Assembly: GCF_914767665.1 (NCBI RefSeq)
Contig: NC_059501.1
Span: forward strand, 38,044,501 to 38,108,500
Direction: 5' to 3'
Origin: Harmonia axyridis
Lineage: Eukaryota > Arthropoda > Insecta > Coleoptera > Coccinellidae
DNA length: 64,000 nt
Positions within the stretch are counted from its first letter, which is position 1, and every line of letters begins with the position of its first letter. Below, in pieces: positions 1-12,937 of this stretch. The notes under the pieces were generated by a model. That model saw only the letters and a list, made by a program, of their open reading frames with translations. It was not told the origin of the DNA and did no database searches. Position numbers and translations under genes: made by a program.

Positions 1-3000
1 CGATGATGCAGATAATGATGGAATCATAAATGAAAAGGTAAGACAATTTCAATTATTCACTTTAAAATGTGATCATCTAACTAAATTTTCATACATGCGA
101 TTTTTGATTTTGATTTACCATATTTTAAAATAATAATCTAATATACAGGGTGAATTACTTTCGAGTAATGACGGCACCGGCATTTTTTTTAAATGGAACA
201 TTTTGTCTCAATTTTCCGATTACTTTAGCTGAGCTGATTCCAAAAATGTATCACATGTTTATTCCAATTGGTACAGGGTGGACAAAAATAATAAATCAAA
301 TCCAAGGAATAATTAAAACATTCACGAATACCAAAAATATTGTAGTACTAAAATGTCATTGAACAACAATAAATCACTAAACAAATAATGACATTTCACA
401 AAAAACTAGACGACTATGTCTTTTTTTAAATTGATAAGAAATAATTTCTTTCATATTCTGTTTGCTAGACCACAAGTACCAATCATGTTTGGAAACAGCT
501 CATTTTATTAATCTAAAAATGTAACAAACTACAGAGTGGAACATTCAAACGAATTGATAATATTGTTAATTTAACTAATAAAGAATTTTACGCGTTACTT
601 TATGAGCACACACAAAACTATTGTATTTTTGTCCACTCTGTACCAATTGGAATCAACATGTGATACATTTTTGGAATCAGCTCAGCTAAAGTAATCGGAT
701 AATTGAGACAAAATGGGGGTGTTCCATTTAAAAAACTGACGGTGACGTTATTACTCGAAAGTTATTCACCCTGTATATTAAATTATTATTTCAAAATACG
801 GTAATTTGAAGTAATAAATCGTCGTGTTTCAGGATTATTTCTTAAAATGGTCTGTATGTGTATATTGTATTTTAGATAGGGATATTTGTGGTATATTTTC
901 ATTTTTAATTCGAAAATTCGAATTTTTTAATTGATTCCATATATTTCAGGATAATTGCTGGTTGAAATATAACCCAGATCAGACTGACTCAGATGATGGA
1001 GGTGGAGACCGTGTTGGAGATGCTTGTGATAACTGCCCTTACATCAAAAATTCAGATCAGTTAGATACCGATAGAGACGGTAAAGGTGATGTTTGTGATG
1101 ACGATATCGATAATGATGAGATTCTCAACAAAGAAGACAACTGTATTGATAAATACAACCCGAATCAGAGAGATATAGATGGAGACGGTGTTGGGGATGT
1201 TTGCGATAATTGTCCAGATATACATAATCCAGATCAATTGGATGAAGATCAGAACAACGTTGGAGATGTGTGCGATTTTGGAAAGGACACTGATCGGTAA
1301 GTGGAAATATTTTAAGGCGGGAATATACTATTTTGTCCAGACGATCAGAAGCATATCGGATATGTATCGGGTGTCCTAAATTCGTTTTATGGGGTTCTCA
1401 GAACCCCTTTGATGTAGAAAAAAATTAATGACACATTTTCGAGCTCCATTTCCAAGAGAATTGTTTTGGTTAAAACCGCGACCTCATAATAATGTGGGCA
1501 TTGTTTAAACGATTATTATGATTCACGTTGCTGCTCAACTACTACAGCAAAACTATAAATTTCTGCCAAGTTGAGGCTGATAGGTTTTTTCGACCACAGT
1601 GGTTGGATTCTGCACTCGGAGTTCTTTCCAAAGGGTCCTACCTGATTTTTTGAGGCGTTTGAAATTGTAAAATCGCCTAAGAAGACCACATTCATACAAA
1701 AATTTCTGTTTTGCTTAGTATAGTACCAGTCGACTGTTTTCTTTTTGAAAATATCAAATTATTAAATACTTTCAATCAGTGGCGTACCCAAACATAAGCC
1801 TTGGGGGGGAAAAAGAAAAAAAATTTCGAATTTACCTTTCCCAAAGAAATTTGCTTACTCATAATAAAATTGTGATATTTAAGGTTGTAACATATAATGA
1901 ATATTCTTCCTGGGGGGATATATCCCCTTATCCCCCCTGGGTATGTCACTGTTTTCAATGGATAATAGGGATCAGTTTCTGAGAAAACTTTTAAAAATGT
2001 CTTTAAGTTGGAATAAAATTGTTTGTTGAGTTGAGTGTTTCATTTTAGAAGGGTCCTACTTCGGTAATCTCTTATTTCAAGGCAGTATTATATTAGTGCG
2101 AAGCCCTTCATGAAAAATTCCACATTTTTATTTTTTGTTGTTGTTTGGTAAAGGAAAAAAACCTTACACGATATGAATTCATTATAGGGATGGAATAACT
2201 GACAACAGAGATAACTGTGTGAATGTTCCGAATCCAAATCAACTGGACACCGACCACGATAACATAGGAGATGCTTGTGATGATGATATTGATGGTGATG
2301 GCATAATAAACATTGATGATAACTGCTACTTGGTTTGGAATCCAGATCAGCTAGATCTTAATAGTAAGTTTGATTTATTAGTGATTCAAAGTTTATTAGT
2401 GATGGAAAGTTGCATTAATCGAATAAATTTTCGTGATACCTCCTACTCACTTTGGTTTCCTAAACTCAAATCTGAATTTAAGTGCAACTGTATACGTATT
2501 CAGGGTGTTTCATCAACTGGACCAATACATATAGTCGTCTAGATGACTTAACTTAAGGAGAAGCATTTTAATTTTTTTACTTTAGGACATAGGTATACCC
2601 CGTTTTCAAAGCTTAAAGGAGATACAGGGTGTTCAATTTCATTTCTGAGCAATATTTTCTTGAGTATAATCTTTGAAGTCACAATTTCTGGACACATTTT
2701 TGGGTGCTCAATTCAGAAAGGTGAAGAAACTTGAAAAAAAATTGCAAAATGGCTCAAAACCTGCAATGTTCGTGATTTTTTTCACGGTTGCCAAATTAAA
2801 TGTCATTTTCTGTATGAACTCAATTCTCATCTCGTAAGAATTCCATAGGAGATACATTATTTTTCACATATAGTAAAATTCTATAAATATATAATTATGC
2901 TACTTTTTCCGCCAGTATCGTACATGGTACAGCATGGTACATTTATTTGAGTACATCCCTCTTTGATGTCCATTTCATTGTATTAATGCTAAAGAAGCCA

Positions 3001-6000
3001 GAATTGATTTTTATGCACACGTCGTTGACGTGGTACTTCTAGTTCAGGAACTCCTTGGTCTTGATTCCCAAGAATTGCGCATGGATGTTCACAAATTCAA
3101 CTTCCCTTGTACAGCTCGTTTTAAAATTGAGGCAAACGGTTTTACTTAAGTATTACCGCGCTGTATCATGCATCAAAGTCACCCATTACATCTCTAGCTC
3201 CCCAGGCGACGCCGCCGAGATCAGAACTGCTATATGATCAGTAAACATGGAGACATGTCGTTTTTTATTATTTCTGATACTCAATTTATGAAGATTTAGA
3301 TGAGAAGTGGCCCCAGCACCTGCCCCTGGGGGACACCCGTTTTGATGTCAAAGTCCTCTGAAACATACTCTAAAATTCTTACAAAAAATTTTCTTTCATT
3401 CAAATATGATCTGAATAGCTTCAGTATATTGGCTCTGAAACAGCAGGCTTACAGTTCATCGATCAAAAGTTTTTGTTTAAATTTATCAAAAGCTTTTGAC
3501 AGGACGGAAAAGAGCACAGCTACGTGATGAATGACATCCAGTTTTATAAAACTCTCTTAAACAGCATGCTGCTATGGAAAAATGACAGAATTCTTATCAA
3601 TAAAGGACATCATTTTATCAAAAAACAGTCGTTCAATGATCTCACCTTCAACATTGAATTATTGGCCTATAATTGTCAAGATAGATAAGATTATCTGAGT
3701 ATGGGGATAAGCAGCTTTTAAGCCATGCAGGAAACATGCCAGTTGCAAACATCTGAATCGCTAGAAACTGAATGGGAGAAGCCAATTCCGTCGATAATGA
3801 CTTAAAGTTATAGTTCTCCGTCCGTACCAGAGCTATTCTTCAATTTCATTTTCTTCATATATCGACTATTCCACCAGAATCTATACAGGCTGGCCACTTT
3901 TTCAATGGGATTGTATTGGTAACTTTCAAACCATAAGAGTTAGAAGGTCGGTCAAATGGAGAAAAAATTGAATGCATAGAAGCATTATCAAGCAGTTCAA
4001 ACAAATCCAGATTATCAGGGCCGGTTATTGAGATATCATAAGAAAAGTAAATTCTGTCATTTTGATTTTTCTTCTTTTCCCACTTTATTTCAAATATTAT
4101 CAAAAAATGTAACAGGAATTTTTTATTCGACAGTTAATTTTTCTCAATTTGACGTAATCAGATTTCGTATCCAACGTTTCGTGCTCTCTGGGCCACCCTC
4201 AACCTCATTTTTTTCAATACGAACCTGTTATATTTTATGACACTTTTTGAAATAACTTTTAACGCTGAATTCAACGATATATCATATAATGTCATTCAAA
4301 GTTGATTTTCAGGTGATTTTGACCCTTATCCAATTTTCTTTGGGTCGGATCTGTAGTGAATGCAATTTATCAAAAACTGCTGTTAATAAAATAGTCAAGA
4401 GACGCGAATACAATGATTTTTAATTTAAATACCAAGCCTTGTAAAACTTATATCGCAATGATATCAAAATAAAGTTCGATTCTGTAATTTGTTTCAACGG
4501 AACAAATGACAAATCCAACAATAGTGATTTCTTGCGAGATTGAGAATGTATTGGAAGGTACTCAAGAAGACGAAATAAGCAAATGTATAAGAAGTATGGG
4601 TTCCAGAACCGTTAAGTGCATTTTACAAAATGGTGGACATTTCGAACACTTACTTCATTCATATTCATCTAGTTTCGAATAATCATTCGATTTTTCTTTC
4701 ATTAAATGATAATTCGTTTAATTATTATGAATTGAAATATGTAAATAATTATTATTTGTTTCTTGATTTGATTTTGATATGTTCCATTTAGTTCAAGATG
4801 AGTAAGATGATTTTCTCATCGAAATATATTACATGTTGTTAATTAAACTAAAGGTACCTAAATGTAATACAGATCCGACCCAAAGAAATTTGGATAAGGG
4901 TCAAAATCACCTGAAAATCAACTTTGAATGACATTGTATGATATATCGTTGAATTCAGAGTTAAAAGTTATTTCAAAAAGTGTCATAAAATATACAGGTC
5001 CGTATTGAAAAAAATGAGGTTGAGGGTTGCCCAGAGAGCACGAAACGTTGGATACGAAATCTGATTACGTCAAATTGAGAACAATTTACTGTCGAATAAA
5101 AAATTCCTGTTACATTTTTTGATAATATTTGAAATAAAGTGGGAAAAAAAGAAAAATCAAAATGACAGAATTTACTTTTCTTATGATATCTCAATAACCG
5201 GCCCTGATAATCTGGATTTGTTTGAACTGCTTGATAATGCTTCTATGCATGCAACTTTTTCTCCATTTGACCGACCTTCTAACTGTTATGGTTTAAAAGT
5301 TACCAATACAATCCCATTAAAAAAGTGGCCACCCTGTATATGTAACAAAGAAACTATCGGAGATACTTCTCAATGACACCGTTCAATACCGTATGTGTCA
5401 CATTAGAAAAATGGGCACCAAAAGTTCCTGCTACCTGAACACTTTGATTGGCGAATCGTTAATTGTTGAGGATATTTCACCCTTACGTTTTGTTTATCCC
5501 AACTCAGAATTGACTATGACTTTATATCGGATGTTCTAAAAAAAAAGCGAGCTCGCGGTAGGACAATGATATCCTAGCTCACATTATTTGCTATTCATGG
5601 TTTATATCATGATGGTTTAATCATGGTTTATATCGAGTTTATGGTTTATATCGGTTTATATCATGAAAATTAATAATTTCAGGAAACCATATTGGAGATG
5701 CTTGCGAAAAAGATTGGGATAACGATACGGTCACCAATGATTTGGATAACTGTCCAAACAATTCCTTGATCCATCAGACTGATTTCAGCAAATATTCAGA
5801 AGTGATACTAGACCCTCAAGGCAAAGCCCAAGTTGATCCAAATTGGGTCATCGTTAATCACGGTGCAGAAATTCTACAAACCATGAACAGTGATCCTGGA
5901 TTAGCCATAGGTTATGATACATTCTATGGAGTTGATTTCGAAGGAACTTTCCATGTAGCCTCTGACATTGATGACGATTATGCAGGATTCATATTCAGGT

Positions 6001-7498
6001 AAGTTGTCATCGTTTTCAATTTTGTTCTTAGCGCCAATGGAAATAAATATTTAGAAATTCCAAGAGTAATCAAGAGAAACATTCAGGATCCAATCCAATT
6101 TTTGTGAATAATGCGCCGGTCGGCCAGTCGACCAGCAGAAAATATAACATCATTATACGCGATGAATATTAAGAATTCAATCTGCAAGTATGTTTTCCTT
6201 CTCATTCCTTCTTAGCTTCGACATGCTTTTATATAACTAAAGATTTGCAATCTATTCGATTGTCACATCTCTAAACATTAAAGTTACAACATCAAAATGA
6301 AAATAATTATTTTTAAACCGTACTGATGGGACGTTGTTTTCTCTGAATAGGAAAGACAATCCATCCGTGTTTGGATATGTATTTGAGGAGACTATGATAG
6401 TTATTTTTTGTCGATAGCAACCTGGACGCTGTCAAATATCTGGGGCTGTTACAATATCGAATTCTTTCAACAGTACCAACTTCAATTTTGGGGGCATTTG
6501 GTTTCAACCGAAGCATGTTCCAACCTACGTTTTTTGAACATGTAAATAATATATTTTCATAGTTAATCTCCTAGCCCCATATTGATCACCAGATTTTTCT
6601 CCAATTGGTTTCGGCTCTAGAATTGGTTTCTCCCATCCCCTCGGAAAAGCTCTCACCTACGGCCCTGATCTCAACGTTAGATTAATTATCTTAGTTCTGA
6701 TGTCTGCGAATTAAATTCAAGCTTGTATCATTGTATTTTTCCAGTTACCTCAACAACAAACAATTTTATGCGGTCATGTGGAAAAAAGATGGTCAAGCCT
6801 ACTGGGAAACTGGACCTTTTAGAGCATTTGCAGAACCAGGAATTCAGCTGAAGCTCATTAATTCAGCAACAGGACCTGGGGAAATGCTGAGGAACGCTCT
6901 TTGGCAAACTGGAAACACCGAAGATGAAGTCACTTTACTGTGGAAAGATCCAAAGAATGTTGGATGGAAATCTAAGACATCTTATCGGTGGTTATTACTT
7001 CATAGGCCTAAAATTGGTCTTATAAGACTTAGAATATATGAGGGGGACAAACTCATCACAGATTCTGGTAATATTTTTGATAGTACGTTACAAGGAGGAA
7101 GACTTGGTGTGTTCTGTTTTTCGCAAGAAATGATAATATGGTCTGATCTAGTTTATAGATGTAATGGTAAGTGGTACCACAGTCAAACCTGATAAATTGA
7201 GAATTATATCCATTAATTTCAATGACTCAAATTTCAATTGAAAGGAATTAATACTATTATTAAATAAAATATAACATATTAAATTGAGAACGAATGAAGA
7301 TGAATAATCTGTATTTGAGAGTTTATCTATAAACTATCTATTGATATTGAAATGTTTCTCTTCGTTATAGAACAAGTTCCAGAGGCAATATGGAGAACTC
7401 TTCCAGCGAATTTGAAGAAAAAAGTCCAAATAGATACTTCAGCTAAAACTCTTCGAATATCAAGACCCAGCAAATCTCATTATGAGAAAACTGTATAA
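1..7498 (+). CDS. Tsp: Thrombospondin, 3' half (six exons visible)
   Basis: Thrombospondin is a secreted, calcium-binding, oligomeric matrix glycoprotein. The exons I read are 1-37 (partial), 950-1296, 2188-2363, 5683-5998, 6745-7166 and 7371-7498, ending in TAA at 7496-7498. All introns are GT-AG and the phases match at every join (0, 2, 1, 2, 1). The first four exons encode type 3 repeats, with repeated DxDxDG loops and regularly spaced Cys in motifs such as DGVGDVCDNCPD and GDACDDDIDGDG. Exons 4-6 encode the C-terminal L-lectin-like domain; LRNALWQTGNT, DPKNVGWK and GGRLGVFCFSQE match the family closely. The protein ends about 42 residues after the last splice. The N-terminal domain, coiled coil and EGF repeats lie upstream of the window. 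The single copy and the invertebrate setting suggest the pentameric (TSP-5/COMP-like) class, which is inference. Introns are filled with transposon remnants but the coding exons look intact. Confidence 0.95.
146..773. mobile_element. TA-flanked foldback element, CAGGGTG ends
   Basis: Lies in thrombospondin intron 1. The left end CAGGGTGAATTACTTTCGAG pairs with the right end CTCGAAAGTTATTCACCCTG. The inverted arms run about 145 bp and the flanks are TA on both sides. A second internal inverted pair (GGTACAGGGTGGAC near 271 and its complement near 635) suggests nested ends. No coding capacity. The TA target and CAGGG end suggest a Tc1/mariner-type source. Confidence 0.8.
1777..1951. mobile_element. 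Non-autonomous hAT element (MITE)
   Basis: The terminal inverted repeats are CAGTGGCGTACCCA (1777-1790) and TGGGTATGTCACTG (1938-1951). The flanks are CTTTCAAT (1769-1776) and TTTTCAAT (1952-1959), an 8-bp target duplication with one mismatch, as hAT elements make. The interior is 147 bp and non-coding. Lies in thrombospondin intron 2. Confidence 0.8.
2364..3289. other. Intronic sequence with CAGGGTG fragments
   Basis: First part of thrombospondin intron 3. Single CAGGGTG-type ends appear near 2502 and 2623 (ATTCAGGGTGTTTC, ATACAGGGTGTTCAA) without a clear partner. I see no gene here. Confidence 0.5.
3290..3735 (-). pseudogene. Non-LTR reverse transcriptase remnant
   Basis: Read on the - strand, three reverse-transcriptase landmarks appear in order: an NYRPI motif near 3690, a block with LSKAFDKFK near 3490, and GVPQGQVLGPLL near 3310-3345. 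Frameshifts and stops separate them, so this is a decayed fragment of a jockey-like retrotransposon inside thrombospondin intron 3. The + strand reading of the same bases is not meaningful. Confidence 0.7.
3886..5336. mobile_element. Large TA-flanked foldback element
   Basis: The inverted arms are about 475 bp (3886-4359 and 4869-5336) around a spacer of about 510 bp that encodes nothing recognisable. The right end is GTGGCCACCCTG, flanked by TA. The left end is mutated (CAGGCTGGCCAC). The two 70-85 aa ORFs in the arms mirror each other and come only from the repeat. The right boundary lies about 350 bp before thrombospondin exon 4. Confidence 0.85.
5999..6744 (+). other. Thrombospondin intron 4
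   Basis: A 746-bp GT-AG intron. I see no other gene or clear repeat in it. Confidence 0.6.
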
Positions 7499-7616
7499 GA
7501 AAAAGTTGTCATTAATTTCGTTAAAAATTCATTGAATCAAAATTTTCAACCAAATATGTATTTACTAATATGAAAAGAATTTGAGACTCAGGATCTCTAA
7601 ATAATGATTGTACAGA

Positions 7617-7631
7617 AATAAAAACAATAAA
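7617..7631 (+). terminator. Thrombospondin polyadenylation signals
   Basis: Two AATAAA hexamers (7617-7622 and 7626-7631) lie about 120-135 bases after the thrombospondin stop codon. The 3' UTR would be short. Confidence 0.6.
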
Positions 7632-7738
7632 TTTTATATAATCAACAAAATTTCGCTAATTAAATTTGTCTAGATAATATCCCATAAGTCAAGGACGTGG
7701 AAGCATAGTTCCACACCTATTGGTAGGAACTTAGAATA

Positions 7739-8646
7739 CAGGGTGTATCAGTTTTAATCGTTAAAATTTTAATGGGATATTCTCCTCGTTGTCCTGATTC
7801 GGAAAAATGTTTATTATATAGCTCTATTTCGATCCCTAAGAGAGTTTACAAGAAAAAAATCATTTTTATGCAATAGCTTCCATAAAAAGGCTTGAATTCA
7901 AAAGGAATTTTGCATGCCTACCCTACTTCCTAAGGGCTATTTTAGTATTTTATGAAGATATTTTCGATTTTCGGGTAACACCTGCTTGTTCAATTTGGAG
8001 TATCGTACTAACTCGAAATTGGCTACAAATGAATAATTTAGTCAATCACGAATTGAATTCGGTAATATCTCGGATATCGGGATAACTTTTGCATTAAGTG
8101 AACGTATCTGTCAAACAAACAATCAAATCTATTGTTTCGAGATATCTCTCCGAGATATTACGTACCGAATTCAATTCGTGGCTGACTAAATTATAAATTT
8201 GTAGCCAATTTCAAGTTAGCACGTCTTTCGAAAGAACTAATCATCTCTGGATTTGGAATTTCAAATTTTGTTCTGTGAAAGCAAATTATACTCCAAATTG
8301 AACAAGCAGTTCGATATTGCTTCATTCATTTCTTCAAAAAAACAGCGCGGTATACTTTTTTCTCCGGAATACTTGAGATGTGACCCAATTGCACGCCACT
8401 GGTGTTCCCTGAAAATCGAAAATATATTCATAAAATAGCCCTTAGGAAGTAGGGTAGGCATGCAAAATTTCGTTTGAATTCAAGCCTTTTTATGGAAGCT
8501 ATTGCATTAAAAAGAATTTTTTCTTGTGAACTTCAATACCCTGTATCTCTCTTAAGGATCGAGATAGAGGTATATAATAGGTATACATTTTTCCGAACCA
8601 GGAGAATATCCTATTAAATTTTTAACGATTAAAACTGAACACCCTG
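7739..8646. mobile_element. TA-flanked foldback element
   Basis: Left end CAGGGTGTATCAGTTTTAAT and right end TTAAAACTGAACACCCTG, each flanked by TA. The arms run to about 8080 on the left and resume about 8150. The right arm is longer: it holds an extra stretch around 8240-8400 missing from the left arm, where the left arm runs through continuously. No transposase remains. Confidence 0.8.
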
Positions 8647-9461
8647 TATATAAGTACCAGAAATTGACAATACTAATGCTACAATGTCTGCCAAAACACA
8701 AAAAACCGAATTATCATAAAGATATATAATATTGTAAAAGAAAAAGGACACAATGTTGTTAATTTTTTATATTAATATTACATTACCTTCTTCAAGTAGA
8801 CTCAATCAACTTTTACAACTTAGCATAACGTCAACTTTGAGTTCATATTGCTAACAATTTTAACTGAAATAAGGGACCTCTTCTTCTCGCTCGTTCTTCT
8901 TGAACGAGCACCCGAAATATCATGTTCTCACCTCAGTGCTCTCCTATTTTTTTGTTGTGCCTAATTGAAAAACATTTTTTGAGAAGGGTAGGTAAATCTG
9001 TGAAAAAAATATAGTCGACATTATTAACAAATGAAATTATGATTGAATGTTTGCCAATCGCTTATCATTTATAATTCTTATTATGTTACACGTACCTACA
9101 CATTCAGTTCATTTTGTTGCCACATCATCGCTGATCTCTGTATTATTTAGGGCCAATTGTACATTCCAAGTTCACCAACAGTTCAACGTTGACTGTGGTT
9201 CAATGACAAAATTACGTTGTACCTTAGAATCTTATTAATGTTCTAAGCGTTGTACCAACCTCGTTCACTATTAATCTACAGTTCAGAACCAAGATCAGTT
9301 GAACGCTGATACCTTGTCGGTTCAAAGCCAGTTCAGTTGACTGTCTACTCATCGATGTTGACTGTTTAAAGCTTGATGCTTCATTTTATTGACATTTATA
9401 TATTTTTTTGACATTATTGGTATATTAATCATAAGTTATTCATATTTATATATTATATAAA

Positions 9462-9605
9462 ATGGATTTTTTGGGAGAATTAACTGATGATGAAGATTTT
9501 TTGGAGCTGATTGATAACATACAAAATCCGAGATTGAGACAGACGTATAGAGAACGCTCAAATCATTTCACAAACACAAAGTGGAATCATCTTTTATTTT
9601 TTTAG
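9462..9605 (+). pseudogene. Harbinger transposase N-terminus, truncated
   Basis: This 47-codon ORF starts MDFLGELTDDEDFLELID and continues to TYRERSNHF, the usual start of HARBI1-like nucleases, where an acidic leader is followed by R-x-Y/F-R-E-R. It then runs into foreign sequence and stops at TAG (9603-9605). The whole DDE domain is missing. Its 3' end overlaps the antisense Myb-like ORF by 38 bases, which marks the internal deletion joint. Confidence 0.65.
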
Positions 9606-9729
9606 TGTTTTTATCTGTTTTCTTAGTTTCGATTAATTCCTTATAATATTTCCTCACCAAACTTAACAACACATTTTCTTCTCTTGCAGTGAAATTTGTG
9701 GTTCTTGCAAATTTTTTAGAATCCTCCAT
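9568..9729 (-). pseudogene. Harbinger Myb/SANT-like protein N-terminus, truncated
   Basis: A 53-aa ORF with ATG at 9729 and TGA at 9570-9568. The segment NFTAREENVLLSLVRKYYK is typical of the first helices of Myb/SANT-like (MSANTD) proteins that accompany PIF/Harbinger transposases and are thought to bind the transposon ends. The domain is cut before its last helix. It converges on the truncated transposase. Confidence 0.65.
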
Positions 9730-10296
9730 ATGTTCATGACAACGTTTATATTATCCTAACCTAACCAAGTTTTATATGACAAGCAAAGAAGTTATTTTTT
9801 CTATTTCAGTATCGTAATGAGTTCATAACAGTTCTGAAAACAGTGCTGCTATGAACTCATTACAGCATTGTTTTCAGTTATATTTTTCGTTTTGTGGTTG
9901 TCACAGACTTTCAATCCTATCAAAATTCAACACATCAATTATCAATATAATATGATTTGGATTGAGTGAAATGTTTTGCGGCATTATTCGCAACTTCTGT
10001 TAATTATGTTGTTAAATCAATTTCGGCAGACATAATTCACGAATTTAATGCGTAATTATAAATTATTTCAAAATTCGAAACGTATGATTCAAATTCATAT
10101 TTCGTAATCTGTCAATTTTCGTAACAGTCACACCAACTGCCAAGATACTGCTAAGAAATGTCACTAGAAATCGCCGTTCAGTTGAACCACAGTCAATATG
10201 AGTTGGAACAACGCCCGTTCTTCTGAACTGAGATCACCAATAACTAACAGTTCTGTTGATCTACAGATGAACGTTGTGTCGTACAACTCGACCTTA

Positions 10297-11880
10297 GAGT
10301 ACAATTCTCAAGGAATAAAAATTACAAAATAATGCAAGTTTTCATCTTTTGATATTTCTTTAATGATGAAGATACAGTGTTGATATGGAGATCAAGTTAA
10401 TAAGAAAATGTATCGTCACATAAATAGTGGTCTAATCAAATAGCAGCATTGCTGTACGTCAATCCTAAAAGGATTTCAAATATTCTTGAACTCTTGAACA
10501 CCGAAATTTTGAATACAAAAAAAGCAGGTTCTGAAATAATTGAAGGTTAATCAAACAAGAAAGTTTTTCAATACATATTTTTATTAATCAACTCTTGAAG
10601 AACGTAGTTATACGTCACTTCCTCGAGATAAAAAGGACATTTAAAACGAGAAATAAATCAGCTCAGAAGTTCCCTTCTCGGGTCTTCCCTTTAAAGGATC
10701 AATGAATGATCAATTCAGGAAAAAAGCTTCATATTGAAATATTATCGTTAAATCATACTTCCTCATTAATATCAATATGATAAATATTAAAGTGATCCCA
10801 AATCCAAATTTTTTAGGGAGAAAGTATTTCTGGATTAACGACATGATTAATTAAGAAAAGAGGAAGAAAATAATTTTGTGCTACTATATTATCATATTGA
10901 TATAAATAATGAAAATAAAAATGATATTAGAATGAATGAATACCAAACATAATAGCTTATCCAGAAGGGAAGGAATTATGTAGTTTTGGGCTGTATATTT
11001 ATAGAATTCCTTATAAATAGTTTAGGACAATATTTTCAGTGTGTTGCAGAAAATAGAACATTATGTTGGTCTATTTTCTTCGACACCATATGTCAATTTA
11101 ACTTCCATGAAAAGAAAATATAAATAGTAGCAAAAAGATATTTGAATGAACTGAAATATAATAAATTAGCACCACAATTCATAAAAATATGAATCTGAAA
11201 ATGAAGTGTTTGGAATCTTCGAAAATATAAAAAGATGCAACCACAACTTACAATGTAGATATATTGAAAATTAAAAACACTAATTATTAATATTGATCTA
11301 AAAAAAAATTGAATATCACTCCTCAGTTTTTGACTAAGTATATCTAAAAGTCATAATATTCTGAAAGGAATAACAAATTTAAAATTTCAATTCATATCAT
11401 CATGAATGTATAACAAACAATTATTTTATCATCAATAACTCACGAAACATCGTTACAATTCTCCGATTGGCAATTCTTCCAATTTCAATATGCAATAGAA
11501 ATAGTATTTAAAGATATCAGTCATAGTTTCAAGGAATCATTTACATTAGTCCAAACTACAGTACACTAGTTTTTACAGTTTTAACCATAGAACAATAAGC
11601 AACAGTAACAAAACCTACTCTCCTTTGATTTCATTACACCAAATACACACTTAATTTTACAACACTTCAACCTCACGAAAACATTTTAAATAATTCAGAG
11701 CGAAAACAATTTGATATATTTATATAAGCTTAGAGAAACAAAGGGGAAAGTGACAATAAAATCCTGCATATCCATTTTTCGATAAATGGTGTAGATGGTA
11801 GCACATACATTCCATATTCAAAGTACGGGAAATGATTTACTTCAGAAATAGTATTTTCATTATTAATGGTGAATTCATTA
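10297..11880. other. AT-rich intergenic sequence
   Basis: Very AT-rich and without a convincing ORF, RNA gene or long repeat that I can see. Confidence 0.5.
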
Positions 11881-11884
11881 AAGA

Positions 11885-12790
11885 TGTGTCCACAAAGCCT
11901 TGCCTCAGTTAGATTATCAGCGAACAATTCGACGAATAATTTGTGCGCGAATATGTACACTGGTACACGTAGTCCCTTACCGGTTGCAAGTTTTCGTTTC
12001 CTATACGGTTAGCGCAACCAGGTTCCCTGACTGGTTTACGCACCTCACATATGTGCATATGCGTTTATACTGTTAAATTTCAAATTAATGTTTGAGTTGA
12101 TAATTTGAAATTTGTTCCAATTTAGCTATATCAATTAATTGATTGTCCATTTAGAATTATCGAGATTTTTTATTGTTGGATTGTATATTTCCCCTCACAA
12201 TGCATAGACAATACAATTTAATTCTTTATTATTTTATGCACAAGAAATAAATAGAACACATATGGTTAGCTTCAATAATAACATTTGATTTCAACAAACT
12301 ATAACTGTGATCGTAAATGTAAATGAAAATCGGCTGTCAACTGTTCTTGGTACCTGTGCAAAGTTTTTCGAATATTTGATTTTTTAGAATAAGGGATCTC
12401 ACCATTATACTTTGTACATATCACTTATCATATTTAAATATGTAATTCAAAATCTCAAATTGATTCGTACTTTTCCATAAAAAATTGTTATTTAGACCAC
12501 AGCTAATTTTTGTCATTTACTGTTCGGAATAGGCTAATAGTTGCATAAGGTGCGTTTACCACTTAGGGAAATCTTTCGCGCGCATCCGTTTACTTTTACG
12601 TACTAGTGCACCTAGTTTTGCGAGCACTATAGGAAATGGAAAAATGCTAACCGGTTTTTAATTCATTGAATACAAGCGAATGAATAGTTTTCACGATCGT
12701 ACTCATGACTATTTGTCTGCAGTCGGCGAGTATCTAAATGAGGCAATTATAGATTATAGGCGAATAATTCGCCGAATAACTTTTCGAGTC
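11885..12790. repeat. Divergent inverted repeat, possible old DNA transposon
   Basis: Blocks near the two ends match when one is reversed: TTGCCTCAGTTAGAT (near 11901) against TTGCCTCATTTAGAT (antisense, near 12737). Shared motifs include ACCGGTT and CGAATAATT. The similarity is patchy and I could not fix ends or a target duplication. Confidence 0.35.
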
Positions 12791-12937
12791 CATTGAACAA
12801 TTTTGAATATCTGAACTCCCTGCACTAAAGCCCAAGAGTCCACGACGGCTAAATCTTCGTCCTTTTATAAAAGCTGAAAGTTTTTCCAAGTATAGGAACT
12901 ACACTGTGTTCCTATACTGTGGTTTTTCTGTGCATTT

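Larger units (their letters stand above)
9150..10293. mobile_element. PIF/Harbinger deletion derivative
   Basis: The ends are GGGCCAATTGTAC (9150-9162) and GTACAACTCGACC (10281-10293), 10/13 matching as inverted repeats. Each is flanked by TTA (9147-9149 and 10294-10296), the 3-bp target of PIF/Harbinger. Subterminal motifs such as TTGACTGTGGTTCAA recur inverted near both ends. Inside are the starts of the two proteins this superfamily encodes, facing each other. Confidence 0.75.

Noticed and set aside
4028..5376. Paired ORFs in both arms of a foldback element
   Set aside because: They mirror each other because the arms are inverted copies; no family match.
8253..8461. Overlapping 61-66 aa ORFs on both strands
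   Set aside because: They fall in a foldback arm and show no recognisable protein.
11730..11960. 76-aa - strand ORF
   Set aside because: No recognisable motif, partly within a diverged inverted repeat.
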